Below, piece by piece: positions 53,684 to 63,100 of a stretch of DNA of 64,000 nucleotides. The notes below the pieces were generated by a model. That model was not told the origin of the DNA. It ran no database searches and saw only the letters and a list, made by a program, of their open reading frames with translations. Position 1 is the stretch's first letter. Each line of letters starts with the position of its first letter. The position numbers and the translations under genes were made by a program. The DNA comes from an uncultured Collinsella sp. (GTDB lineage Bacteria > Actinomycetota > Coriobacteriia > Coriobacteriales > Coriobacteriaceae), in NCBI GenBank assembly GCA_900541675.1, contig UQKU01000002.1:1-64000 (forward strand), given 5' to 3'.

Positions 53684-55096
53684 ATGGACGCAACCGCAAT
53701 TATCCTCGCTGCCGGCGAGGGCACCCGCATGAAGTCGAACCACTGCAAGGTTTCGCACAAGATCCTGGGCAAGCCCATGGTCCAGTGGATCGTCGACGCC
53801 ACCATCAAGGCCGGCTGCAGCCGCGTCGTGGTCGTCATCGGCAGCCACGCCGACGAGATGCGCGCCCTCATCGACGGCGCCTATGCCAACAGCGCCACCA
53901 AGGTCGAGTGCGTTGAGCAGACCGAGCGCCTGGGCACCGGTCACGCCGTGAAGGTCGCGCTCGAGGCCTGCGGCATCACGCAAGGCCCCGTCGTCGTGCT
54001 CAACGGCGACCTGCCGCTCATCACCGCCGACACCGTCGCCAAGTTCGCGCAGACCGTCGCCACCGGCGAGCTCGCCTGCACCGTCATGACCATGACCCCG
54101 CCCGACCCCTTCGGCTACGGCCGCATCAAGCTGGGTGCCGACGGCCAGATCGAACGCATCATCGAGCAGAAGGACTGCACACCCGAGCAGGCCGCCACGT
54201 TGCTCGAGTGCAACGCCGGCTGCTACGCCTTCGACGGCGCGCAGCTCGCCGCGCACATTGACGAGATCGGCAACGACAACGCGCAGTCCGAGTACTATCT
54301 GCCCGACATGCTCGAGATCCTCAAGGGCCACGGCCAGGCAGTCTCCATCTTCCACTGCGATGACTACCGCGACGGCCTGGGCGTCAACAGCCGCATCCAG
54401 CTCGCGCAGCTCACCGCCATCGCGCGCGACCGCATCAACGAGCACTGGATGGCCGAGGGCGTTACCTTCATCGACCCCACGCAGGCCTGGATCGGCCCCG
54501 ACGCCACCATCGGCCGCGACACCGTCGTGTGGCCGCAGACGCACCTGATCGGCCACGTCACCGTGGGCGAGGAGTGCCAGCTCGGCCCCAACAGCCGTCT
54601 CACCGACACCACCGTCGGCAGCGGCTGCATCATCGATGAGACCATCGCCATCGAGGCCGTCATCGAGAACGGCGTCGACTGCGGCCCGCGCGCCTACCTG
54701 CGCCCGGGTACCCACATGCTCGACGGCTCCAAGGCCGGCACGCACGTGGAGATCAAGAAGTCCACGATCGGCGAGGGCTCCAAGGTGCCGCACCTGTCCT
54801 ACATCGGCGACACGACCATGGGCTCCGGCGTCAACGTGGGCGCCGGCTCCATCACCTGCAACTACGACGGCGTACACAAGCACAAAACCGTCATCGGCAA
54901 GGATGCCTTCATCGGTTCCGATACCATGATGGTCGCGCCCGCCCAGATTGGCGACGGCGCGCTCGTGGCCGCCGGCTCCGTCATCACTGAGCCGGTCCCG
55001 GCAGACGCACTCGGTCTGGGCCGCGCCCGTCAGGTAAATATTGAGGGCTGGGCCGCCGATTATCGCCGCCGCCTGCACGAGGACGACGAGGTATAA
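53684..55096 (+). CDS. glmU: Bifunctional N-acetylglucosamine-1-phosphate uridyltransferase/acetyltransferase
   Basis: The 470-residue enzyme makes UDP-GlcNAc for cell wall synthesis. The N-terminal uridyltransferase (about 1-230) has LAAGEGTRM, EQTERLGTGHAV and LNGDLPLI. The C-terminal left-handed beta-helix acetyltransferase (about 250-465) carries AYLRPGT, SKAGTHVEIKKS, HLSYIGDT and GAGSITCNYDG. ATG 53684 follows an AACAGGAGA ribosome site. The terminator is at 55114-55146. Confidence 0.97.
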   Translation: MDATAIILAAGEGTRMKSNHCKVSHKILGKPMVQWIVDATIKAGCSRVVVVIGSHADEMRALIDGAYANSATKVECVEQTERLGTGHAVKVALEACGITQGPVVVLNGDLPLITADTVAKFAQTVATGELACTVMTMTPPDPFGYGRIKLGADGQIERIIEQKDCTPEQAATLLECNAGCYAFDGAQLAAHIDEIGNDNAQSEYYLPDMLEILKGHGQAVSIFHCDDYRDGLGVNSRIQLAQLTAIARDRINEHWMAEGVTFIDPTQAWIGPDATIGRDTVVWPQTHLIGHVTVGEECQLGPNSRLTDTTVGSGCIIDETIAIEAVIENGVDCGPRAYLRPGTHMLDGSKAGTHVEIKKSTIGEGSKVPHLSYIGDTTMGSGVNVGAGSITCNYDGVHKHKTVIGKDAFIGSDTMMVAPAQIGDGALVAAGSVITEPVPADALGLGRARQVNIEGWAADYRRRLHEDDEV

Positions 55097-55113
55097 CGTT
55101 TTACCAAGCATCT

Positions 55114-55146
55114 AAGGAGCCGCTTCCGTGGGGACGGCTCCTTTTT
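55114..55146 (+). terminator. Terminator of glmU
   Basis: AAGGAGCCG pairs with CGGCTCCTT followed by TTT. The loop contains TGGGGACGG, the same core as the dispersed palindromes, so a repeat may have been co-opted as a terminator. Confidence 0.85.
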
Positions 55147-55238
55147 CTATGCTGACCTGCGCGGCCGGATGAGTGGTCGGTTCGTGTCCGTTGACGGTAA
55201 AGACGTTATCAAGACTCGATAAACCCCGTCGCGCGGTT

Positions 55239-55244
55239 ACAATG
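55239..55244 (+). promoter_or_regulatory. TACAAT -10 box upstream of prs
   Basis: TACAAT lies 45 bases before the prs ATG. The ribosome site is AAAGGAGAAGGG. The -35 is not clear. Confidence 0.4.
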
Positions 55245-55289
55245 CAAAAAGGCATCTATATGGCATTCGATATATAAAGGAGAAGGGTA

Positions 55290-56276
55290 ATGCCGATTAA
55301 TGATCCCGAGAAGTCGGAGAATATGCGCAAGTCCATCCGCGTGTATTCCGGTTCCTCCAACCGTCCCCTCGCTCAGAAGATTGCTGAGTACCTTGGGGTC
55401 GAGCTTTCGGGCCTTACGCTAAAGCAGTTCGCCAATGGTGAGATTTACGCCCGCTACGACGAGACCGTCCGCGGCGCCGACGTCTTCCTGATTCAGTCCG
55501 TGGCCGGCGGCAACGTCAACGACATGCTCATGGAGCTGCTCATCGCCACCGACGCTGCCAAGCGCGCATCCGCCCGCTCCATCACCGCCGTTATCACCCA
55601 CTACGGCTATGCCCGCCAGGACCGCAAGGCCGGCCCGCGCGAGCCCATCACCGCCCGCCTCGTCGCCAACCTGCTCGAGCGCGCCGGCGTCAATCGCATC
55701 ATCACCCTCGACCTGCACCAGGGCCAGATCCAGGGCTTCTTCGATATCCCGGTTAACCACCTGTCCGCGCTGCCGCTGTTTGGCCAGTACTACAACGACA
55801 TGCACTTCGACACCGACAACCTGGTTGTCGTCTCCCCCGACGTGGGTCGCGCCAAGGCCGCCAAGAAGCTGTCCGACATGCTCGGCTGCGACCTGGCCAT
55901 CGCCCACAAGGGCCGTCCGCGCCACAACGCCGCCGAGGTCATGGGCATCATCGGTGACATCAAGGGCAAGACCTGCATCATCAACGACGACATGATCGAC
56001 ACCGCTGGCACCCTGTGCGCCAACGTCAAGGAGCTCAAGGCTATGGGCGCTGGCGACATCTACGTCTGCGCCACCCACGGCATCTTCTCCGGTCCGGCCA
56101 TCGAGCGTCTGAACGACGCCCCGATCGTCGAGTGCCTCGTCACCGACGCCATTCCTGTCGAGGTCGGCGGCAAGATCAAGACCATCTCGGTCGCCGAGGA
56201 GTTCGCTCAGGCCATCTCCGCCGTTTACCACGAGGAGCCCGTCTCCACGCTCGTCGGCGGCGACTTCGCGCTGTAG
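55290..56276 (+). CDS. prs: Ribose-phosphate pyrophosphokinase
   Basis: The 328-residue enzyme makes PRPP from ribose 5-phosphate and ATP, feeding nucleotide, histidine and tryptophan synthesis. It has FANGEIYARYDETVRGADVF, HYGYARQDRK, LDLHQGQIQGFF, VVSPDVGRAK and the PRPP-binding NDDMIDTAGT. ATG 55290 follows AAAGGAGAAGGG. Internal ATG 55323 also begins a usual-length protein; the extra 11 residues are uncertain. A 27-bp-stem terminator follows. Confidence 0.96.
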   Translation: MPINDPEKSENMRKSIRVYSGSSNRPLAQKIAEYLGVELSGLTLKQFANGEIYARYDETVRGADVFLIQSVAGGNVNDMLMELLIATDAAKRASARSITAVITHYGYARQDRKAGPREPITARLVANLLERAGVNRIITLDLHQGQIQGFFDIPVNHLSALPLFGQYYNDMHFDTDNLVVVSPDVGRAKAAKKLSDMLGCDLAIAHKGRPRHNAAEVMGIIGDIKGKTCIINDDMIDTAGTLCANVKELKAMGAGDIYVCATHGIFSGPAIERLNDAPIVECLVTDAIPVEVGGKIKTISVAEEFAQAISAVYHEEPVSTLVGGDFAL

Positions 56277-56305
56277 TCGCATCGTCCTTGTAACCCGGCG
56301 CATCG

Positions 56306-56381
56306 CCGTCGGAACAGAAGAAACCCCCGCGCTCCCCCTTGCTTCGCAAAGGTCGCGCGGGGGTTTCTTCTGTTCCGACGG
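56306..56381. terminator. Very long hairpin terminator after prs
   Basis: Arms of 27 bp (56306-56332 and 56355-56381) are perfectly complementary. The left arm begins CCGTCGGAACAGAAGAAACC. The inner GC part is flanked by an A-rich and T-rich stretch (GAAGAAAC, GTTTCTTC), so it could stop transcription in both directions. Confidence 0.8.
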
Positions 56382-56500
56382 CTCGCTCTGCCGCGGCCGC
56401 GCTTTTGTCTGGTGGGATTTCGCTGAAGCAAAGCCTCGCCTTCGGCGGGCGTGGTAGCCTTTGTCGTTGATTGAACTATTTGTGTAACGGAAGGACAAAT

Positions 56501-57130
56501 ATGGCAGCTGCACAGCCGCTTAAGATTCGCATGGTTGCCGGGCTTGGCAACCCGGGCGAGGAATATGCCGAGACCCGCCACAACGCCGGCTTTAAGGCGA
56601 TCGACGAGCTGGCCCGTCAGGCCGGCGTCACGTACTGGAAAAACCAAGCCGGCGCCGAGGTCGCGCTCATCAACATCAACGATCCCGAGGAAGAGGGCGG
56701 TAAGCGCCAGATTGTGCTGGTCAAGCCGCAGTCGTACATGAACACCTCGGGCGGGCCCATCTCCAAGCTCTGCCGCGAGTACAAGATCAAGACCGAGGAG
56801 CTGCTCGTCATCCACGACGAGCTCGACATTCCCGCCGGTGACGTACGCGTCAAGGTGGGCGGAGGCCATGCCGGTCACAACGGCCTGCGCTCCATCATCG
56901 ACAAGATGGGCAGCCGCGACTTCAGCCGCATCCGCACCGGCATCGGCAACCCTCCCGGCAAGATGGCCGTCGCCGACTACGTTCTTAAGCAGCTGCGCGC
57001 CCGCGAGGCCGAGGATTTCCAGGACACCTGCGCCCGCGCCGCAGATGCCGCCGGTCTGGCCATCGTCCACGGCGTAATCTACGCCCGCGATCACGTAAAC
57101 GGCGCCGCTTCCGCCAACGGCAAGCACTAG
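56501..57130 (+). CDS. pth: Peptidyl-tRNA hydrolase
   Basis: The 209-residue enzyme frees tRNA from peptidyl-tRNA that has dropped off the ribosome. It has VAGLGNPGEEYAETRHNAGF with the catalytic His, KPQSYMNTSGGPI, HDELDIPAGDVRVKVGGGHAGHNGLRS and SRDFSRIRTGIG. ATG 56501 follows GGAAGGAC. The TAG stop lies in the left arm of a palindrome. Confidence 0.97.
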   Translation: MAAAQPLKIRMVAGLGNPGEEYAETRHNAGFKAIDELARQAGVTYWKNQAGAEVALININDPEEEGGKRQIVLVKPQSYMNTSGGPISKLCREYKIKTEELLVIHDELDIPAGDVRVKVGGGHAGHNGLRSIIDKMGSRDFSRIRTGIGNPPGKMAVADYVLKQLRAREAEDFQDTCARAADAAGLAIVHGVIYARDHVNGAASANGKH

Positions 57131-57169
57131 AACCTACTATTTAGGGACAGGTTTATTTTGGCAGGTTCT
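57129..57169. repeat. GGGAC-core palindrome after pth
   Basis: Arms AGAACCT (57129-57135) and AGGTTCT (57163-57169) enclose TAGGGACAGGTTTATTTTGG. An inverted copy of the same core, with one change, occurs at 57302-57319. The pth stop codon (57128-57130) overlaps the arm. Confidence 0.75.
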
Positions 57170-57236
57170 GTATACGGAAACACCGCAGCGGCCGCACCGC
57201 AATAAACCCTGTGCCGCCATACATATGCAGCGCTCC

Positions 57237-57278
57237 AATGGGGGCCGGTCTCACCGATGTGCGAGGCCGGCCCCATTT
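57237..57278 (+). terminator. Terminator-like hairpin upstream of the nfn pair
   Basis: GGGGCCGG at 57241-57248 pairs with CCGGCCCC at 57267-57274, extended by AAT/ATT with one bulged G. It is followed by ATTTGCCGTTTT. The 374-bp gap 57131-57504 otherwise holds repeats and a promoter but no gene. Confidence 0.6.
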
Positions 57279-57393
57279 GCCGTTTTACCTGATAAAACCG
57301 ACCAAAATAAACCTCTCCCCCTTTGGAAGGCCAAAGTGGATAAACCCTGCTCCCAACCGCCGAAGACACACGTAAGTGACATGTCCATGAGGG

Positions 57394-57399
57394 TATAAT
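57394..57399 (+). promoter_or_regulatory. TATAAT -10 box of the NfnA-like gene
   Basis: A consensus TATAAT lies 105 bases upstream of the ATG at 57505, so the leader is about 100 nucleotides long. No folded riboswitch is obvious in it. Confidence 0.5.
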
Positions 57400-57504
57400 T
57401 TGCACCGTATGTCTGCACAACGCCTGTGCGCGTACGGTTTTATTCGGGCTACCGTCCATTTCCGTGGAGGCACGGTTCGGCGGCCCTAACAAGAGAGGGG
57501 TTCT

Positions 57505-58344
57505 ATGTATAAGATCCTGGAGAAGACGCAGTTCTCGGAGAAGGTGTTCAAGTTCCGCATCGAGGCGCCTGCAATCGCCAAGCATGCGCACGCTGGACAG
57601 TTCCTCATGGTTCGCGCCAACGAGACGGGCGAGCGTGTCCCGTTTACCCTGGCCGGCTGGAACGGTGACGAGGGCTGGGTCGAGTTCATCTTCATGGTGA
57701 TCGGCAAGACCACCGAAATGCTTTCCACCTACGAGGCCGGCGAGTCGCTGCGCGACGTCGTGGGCCCGCTGGGCGTTCCCACCGAGATGGCCGAGGGCCC
57801 CTGCGCCGTCATTGGCGGCGGCGTTGGCCTGGCAATTGCCTTCCCGGTCGCCAAGCACCTGGTCGAGACCGGCCACGAGGTGCACGCCATCATGGGCGCC
57901 CGCACCAAGGACCTCCTGCTCATGGAGGACCAGTTCCGCGAGCTCCTCGACGAGGACCACATCCACATCACTACCGACGACGGTTCCTACGGCGAGCAGG
58001 GCGTTGTAACCGCTCCGCTGGAGCGCCTGCTGCAGGACAAGGCCGTGAGCCAGGTCTTCTGCGTCGGCCCCGTTCCGATGATGAAGTTCTCGACCCTCAC
58101 CGCCCAGAAGTACGACACCCCCATCACCGCGTCGCTCAACCCCATCATGGTTGACGGCACCGGTATGTGCGGCTGCTGCCGCGTCGAGGTGGGCGGCGTG
58201 ACCAAGTTCGCTTGCGTCGACGGCCCCGACTTCGATGCCACCCTGGTCGACTGGGATGACCTTCGTGCCCGCCAGGCCGCTTACCGTTCCGAAGAGGGCG
58301 CGTCCCTCAAGGCCTATGAGGAAAAGAGCTGCGCATGCCACTAG
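57505..58344 (+). CDS. Flavoprotein NfnA-like subunit (ferredoxin-NADP reductase subunit alpha type)
   Basis: The 279-residue protein has the FAD/NAD(P)-binding and [2Fe-2S] layout of NfnA/SudB/PyrK: RVPFTLAGWNGDEGWVEF (FAD site), GGGVGLAIAFPVAK (dinucleotide site) and C-terminal Cys in CGCCRVEVGG and FACVDGPDFD. It overlaps the next gene by 10 bases. With that partner it should couple NAD(P)H and ferredoxin (Nfn-like bifurcation) or feed electrons to glutamate synthesis. The exact electron acceptor is not decidable here. Confidence 0.88.
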   Translation: MYKILEKTQFSEKVFKFRIEAPAIAKHAHAGQFLMVRANETGERVPFTLAGWNGDEGWVEFIFMVIGKTTEMLSTYEAGESLRDVVGPLGVPTEMAEGPCAVIGGGVGLAIAFPVAKHLVETGHEVHAIMGARTKDLLLMEDQFRELLDEDHIHITTDDGSYGEQGVVTAPLERLLQDKAVSQVFCVGPVPMMKFSTLTAQKYDTPITASLNPIMVDGTGMCGCCRVEVGGVTKFACVDGPDFDATLVDWDDLRARQAAYRSEEGASLKAYEEKSCACH

Positions 58345-59744
58345 TTAACGGTCGTTTCGTTGCCGATATGAAGTCGCCCCGCACCCCCGATAACGAGGAG
58401 CCGGCTGCCGAGCGCGCCTGCGACTTCCGCCCCGTCGACAAGGGCTTCACCGAGGAGATGGCGCTGGCCGAGGCCGAGCGCTGCCTCAACTGCAAGAAGC
58501 CGTTCTGTGTTGAGGGCTGCCCCGTCAACATCAACATCCCCCGCTTTATCGAGCAAATCCGCGCGAAGGACTTCGGCGGCGCCCTCGATACCATCCGCGA
58601 GGACTCCATGCTTCCCGCCATCTGCGGTCGCGTCTGCCCGCAGGAGAATCAGTGCGAGGGCAAGTGCATCCGTGGTAAGAAGTCCGAGCCCGTGGCCATC
58701 GGCCAGCTCGAGCGCTTCCTGGGTGACCGCCCCGAGCTCGCCTCCACGCCCAAGATGGCTCCCAAGAACGGCAAGAAGGTCGCCGTCGTCGGCTCCGGCC
58801 CGTCCGGCATCACCTGCGCCGGCGAGCTCGCCCGTAACGGCTTTGACGTCACCGTCTTCGAGGCCTTCTTTACCGGCGGCGGCGTGCTGGTCTACGGCAT
58901 CCCCGAGTTCCGTCTGCCCAAGGCAGTCGTCAAGCGTGAGATTGACGGCCTGGAGGACATGGGCGTCAAGTTTGAGTACAACTCCGTCGTGGGCAACATG
59001 GCCACGGCCGAGGAGCTGTTCGAGCAGGGCTTCGACGCCATCTACGTGGCGACCGGCGCTGGCCTGCCCAAGTTCCTCAACGTCCCCGGCGAGAACCTGC
59101 CCAACGTCTTCTTCGCCAACGAGTACCTCACCCGCGTGAACCTGATGAAGGCTAACAAGTTCCCCGAGTACGACACCCCCACCAAGCATGGCAAGAACGT
59201 CGTCGTCTTTGGTGGCGGCAACGTGGCTATGGACGCCGTCCGTACCGCCAAGCGCCTGGGCGCCGAGCACGCCATCATCGCCTACCGTCGTACCGAGGAC
59301 GAGATGCCCTGCCGTCGCGCCGAGCTGCACCATGCCAAGGCCGAGGGCGTCGAGGTTCTGCCGCTCGTCTCCCCGCTCGAGTTTGTCGCTGGCGAGGACG
59401 GCTCCGTGTGCGCCGTCAAGGTCCAGAAGATGGAGCTCGGCGAGCCCGACGAGTCCGGCCGCCGTCGTCCGGTGCCCATCGAGGGCGCCATCGAGGAGAT
59501 CCCCTGCGACGTCGCGATCTCGGCTATCGGCACCAACGCCAACCCCTTCGCAAAGAAGATCGGCGGCAAGATGGAGCTCAACAAGTGGGGCTACATCGTT
59601 GCCGACGAGGAGACCGGCCAGACCACCGATCCCCGTATCTGGGCCGGCGGCGACATCGTCACCGGTGCCGCTACGGTCATTCTGGCGATGGGCGCCGGCA
59701 AGAAGGCCGCCGCTTCGATCACCAAGAGCCTGCTGGGCGAGTAA
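58335..59744 (+). CDS. NADPH-dependent glutamate synthase small chain-like flavoprotein (GltA/NfnB)
   Basis: The 469-residue protein has an N-terminal double [4Fe-4S] region (CLNCKKPFCVEGCP and ICGRVCPQENQCEGKC) followed by two dinucleotide-binding motifs (VGSGPSGITCAGEL and VFGGGNVAMDAVRTA) and a C-terminal GGDIVTGAATVILAMGAGKKAA. This is the NfnB/GltD family. The gene is the operon partner of 57505-58344. No glutamate synthase large subunit is next to it, so the Nfn role is favoured (inference). Confidence 0.92.
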   Translation: MPLVNGRFVADMKSPRTPDNEEPAAERACDFRPVDKGFTEEMALAEAERCLNCKKPFCVEGCPVNINIPRFIEQIRAKDFGGALDTIREDSMLPAICGRVCPQENQCEGKCIRGKKSEPVAIGQLERFLGDRPELASTPKMAPKNGKKVAVVGSGPSGITCAGELARNGFDVTVFEAFFTGGGVLVYGIPEFRLPKAVVKREIDGLEDMGVKFEYNSVVGNMATAEELFEQGFDAIYVATGAGLPKFLNVPGENLPNVFFANEYLTRVNLMKANKFPEYDTPTKHGKNVVVFGGGNVAMDAVRTAKRLGAEHAIIAYRRTEDEMPCRRAELHHAKAEGVEVLPLVSPLEFVAGEDGSVCAVKVQKMELGEPDESGRRRPVPIEGAIEEIPCDVAISAIGTNANPFAKKIGGKMELNKWGYIVADEETGQTTDPRIWAGGDIVTGAATVILAMGAGKKAAASITKSLLGE

Positions 59745-59771
59745 TCACCTACAGCGCTAGCCACCAAACGG

Positions 59772-59811
59772 CAAAGTCCCCGTCGAGCACACGCCCGGCG
59801 GGGACTTTTTC
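59772..59811 (+). terminator. Terminator of the nfn-like operon
   Basis: AAAGTCCCCG (from 59773) pairs with CGGGGACTTT and is followed by TT. The stem again includes GGGGAC. Confidence 0.85.
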
Positions 59812-59825
59812 TTTACCGACCGCCC

Positions 59826-59864
59826 AAACCACCACGATGGGGACAGGCACCTTTGTGGTGGTTT
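59826..59864. repeat. GGGGAC-core palindrome with 10-bp arms
   Basis: AAACCACCAC and GTGGTGGTTT are perfectly complementary around GATGGGGACAGGCACCTTT. The core resembles the GGGACAGG at 57143, but the arms are unrelated. The gap 59745-60138 contains no gene. Confidence 0.8.
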
Positions 59865-59885
59865 GAGGCTTGGTCGGTCGTTTTG

Positions 59886-60101
59886 TCTCAATCTGTAACA
59901 CCTGGAGCCCGTTGAGCCTTGTAGTTGTTACAGATCGAGATATCGCTCCAACCGCCTCCGCTTTGTCTCAATCTGTAACAGTTAGAGGCCAAATTCCCCG
60001 CTACGTGTTACAGATCGAGACATTAGATTGGCGGCCGAGCAGTTCATCTCAATCTGTAACATCTAGAGCCGTTTTGGGCAGCTTGGTGTTACAGATTGAG
60101 A
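59886..60101. repeat. Array of three 55-bp palindromic units
   Basis: Units at 59886-59940, 59966-60020 and 60047-60101 are the same 55-bp elements as at 43865-44161, with spacers of 25 and 26 bp. The first bases read TCTCAATCTGTAACA in all three. It lies between convergent genes. Confidence 0.9.
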
Positions 60102-60138
60102 TTTTGCTAAAGCCGAGGATGGGCGCCGCCGCAAAAAC

Positions 60139-63100
60139 CTAGCGCTTGCGGCGCTTGGTTGCGGCGACACCGGCAGCGGCAACGGTTGCACCGGCGATGC
60201 CCAGAGCAGCGACTGTCATCGCGGCGGAGTCACCCGTGCCGGCAAGCTCCGTGCCACCGGACTTCTTGCCGTTCTTGCCCTTACCCTTGGACTTGTTCGT
60301 CGTCACCGTGGTCGTCGTCGAAGCCGAGCCGCCCGCAGGTACCCCGCTGCCGCCAGAGCCATCCGCACCGCCGCCCTGCTCGCCGTCGCCAGGCGCCGGG
60401 TCCGGCTCGGGCGTCGGCTCGGGCTCGGGATCGGGCGCCGCCTCATCGGTCACCGTAATCGTAATGTTCAGACGCTCGGAATACTCACTGTATGACATGC
60501 CAGGGCGCTGTGCCGCAATGCGCACATACATGTTGCTATCGAGCGCAATAGGCTCGGTGTACTTTACGCGGCCTTCATCACGGCAGGGGCAGGTGTCGTT
60601 GGTGGTGTACCAAATCGTCGTGCCATCCTCGGCCGAAAGCTCCAGCTTCGTTCCCTTGGGCACCGTAATGTAGTTCTCCTTGGGCGACCATGCACCAAAC
60701 GTCGTCGCGCCAATCGTCGCCACCGGTCGCGCCGGTCGCACTGCCTCGGCAGACACGCGAACGTCGACCTGCTTGGACAGCGCCGTGCCGTCCACCGCCG
60801 CCGTCAACGTCGTCAAACCGGGCAGAGCACCATGCAGTACAAACGTCGCCGCGCCGTCCTCGCCCGTCACGGCCTGGGTGGCATCGACAGAGCAGATAGC
60901 CGAGGACTCCAGCCCGACACTAACCTTGGCGCCCGCAAACGGCTTGCCCGCCTTATCGGTCACGTGCGCCACCAGCCCAAAATCACCGCCATCAAGCATG
61001 GTCACGGCCTGCTCCACGTTGAGCTTGAGTTTGTCGGCACGAACGCCCACGACAAGCTCGCCACTTGCCCAGCGCGCCATGGCCGTGCCGGCGTAGTTGC
61101 GAGCACCGTCGAGCTCAAACGCCACCGTCGAGCCCGCCTCACGCGCATCGGCATAGCGAATACGCAGCACGCGCGACAGCGGCTTGCCATTGGGATCGTC
61201 CTGTTTGTCGAGCCACGTATACGTCACGTCGCCCAAGCCCTGCGCGCACAATGCGACCAGGGCATCGTCGCTCGCATCCATATACTGCGCAAACTCAACC
61301 TCGATGCAATCGGTATAGGCATGGGCCGAAGCCACCCCGGGCGCCGCCGTCGACACCAAGCCAATGTTCACCTCAGTCTGAATCGGCGGCACGCGCAGCC
61401 AAGCCGAACGCGCCTCCTCATACCCGTCCTTGGTCACGCGCACCTGATACCAGCCGGTCGGCGTATTCCAGTTGTACGCACCGCCCGCACCCGTCGCAAG
61501 CGGATTGTCCTGCTCATACTCCTCGGCATCCCAACGCACCGCATTGGTACCGGCCGCATCGTCGGCGCTCCACAGCTCAACCGTCGCGCCTTCAACCGTA
61601 TTGGACAGCAGGCCCTCGTACACCACGCCCGCAGGGTCGGGTGCAGCCTTGGCAGCCACATTGCGGTAACGCGCCTCGAAGATCGACTGCATCTTCTCGT
61701 CCGAGATCAAGCCGTCCTTGTTGGCCTTGTAGACCTCGGAATCGGTCAGCTCGCCCCAGTTGACCGTAATACGATTCTGGCACGCGCGCTCCACCTGCTC
61801 GCAGGCAACATCGTAGGCGCATTCGGCGTTGGTCAGCTTAATCGCGCGCTCCGAACCTACGCTGGTCGAAGCCGCATCATAGGCAGCGCCCACCACGGTA
61901 CCCGCCGAACCGGCCGTCAGCACGCCGGCGATTGTCATAATGGAGCCCACCGCCACATCGGTGCTGTCGTGGCAGAGTTGGCGATACAGCAGATCCTCAA
62001 ACGCACGCGCCTTCTCCATGGCGTCGCGCAGCGCGTAAATGCACTTCCAGTCGTCCTCGGTCTTCTCGGGCTTGGCAAGCAAGCGCGTATGCTGAAGCTC
62101 ATAGCCCTCGCGCTCGCCTTTCACCTTCTGCATACGGACGTTCACGTTCTCCCAGTTCTTGCTGGCATCGTTCACGCCGTAAATGCCGGTAAAGATGCCG
62201 ATGCCCTGGGTCGCCGCGGGAAACGCCTGGCCGGCCGCCTTCCACGCATCGGTCTTAAAGACCTGGCCGAACATCTCGCACTCGATCTTATAGCTCTTGA
62301 GCGAACGGATCGTGCGGATGAGCTTCATATGGGCGCTCACGTCGCCGTTGCGCTTCCAGGCCATGAGCCATCCGCGCACCTTGGAGTTGTTGAGGCTATG
62401 GACCACATTCCAGTTGTCGTACAGGTTGTCCAGAATGTCGCACTGCATGGCGATCGAGTTAAACAGAAGCGCCTGGTTTTTGTTGTTATTGGAGTTCTCG
62501 ATAAACTCGGACTCAATGTAAGCGGTCTCGTCGCCGTCGGGCGCGGCGACCTTAAAGCCCTTGACGGTATCGTCGTCAGCAGCCTTGTAGCTCAGCGAGC
62601 TGCCGAGCGCCTGGCCCAAATCGTTAAACCCGCTCGTCGACTGGCCGTTGTACTCGCTGGCCTTAATGCCCGCACACTTGTTGAGCGCCGCAGCGGTTGC
62701 GTCATTCCAGCTTCCGTATTGGTTGAGCCGGCCGATACCCATCGACTGGCCCACCAGATCCTCGGCCTGCTGGGCAATAAACTCCGCTCGCGATGCATGG
62801 TCGACGAGCTCCTTGATGGCGGCCGCATCCGCAGCGTTTGAGCCCTGGGCCGCCGCGAGTTCTTGATACCAATCCTCGCTGGTGCCGTAAGCATCCTCAA
62901 AGATCATCTTGTCCACATTGACGCCATAGCTGTCGCCCTGCTGGGTTAGCAGCGCCGCCGACCCGCCGACCGCGGCCTTGAGCTCAGCCGCAAACTGCGC
63001 GGCCTCGTCGTTGCCGGCATCATCACCCTCGCCGTCGCTGGCGGCAGGGGCGCGACGAGCCTTACGGGCGGCTCCACCTTGGGCTTCGTCCTCTTTACCG

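Noticed and set aside
57400..57504. Riboswitch in the 100-base leader of the NfnA-like gene
   Set aside because: I see no conserved aptamer motif and no terminator/anti-terminator pair.
60832..62841. Plus-strand open frame of about 669 codons
   Set aside because: Antisense to the sortase-anchored protein; no ribosome site or known domain.
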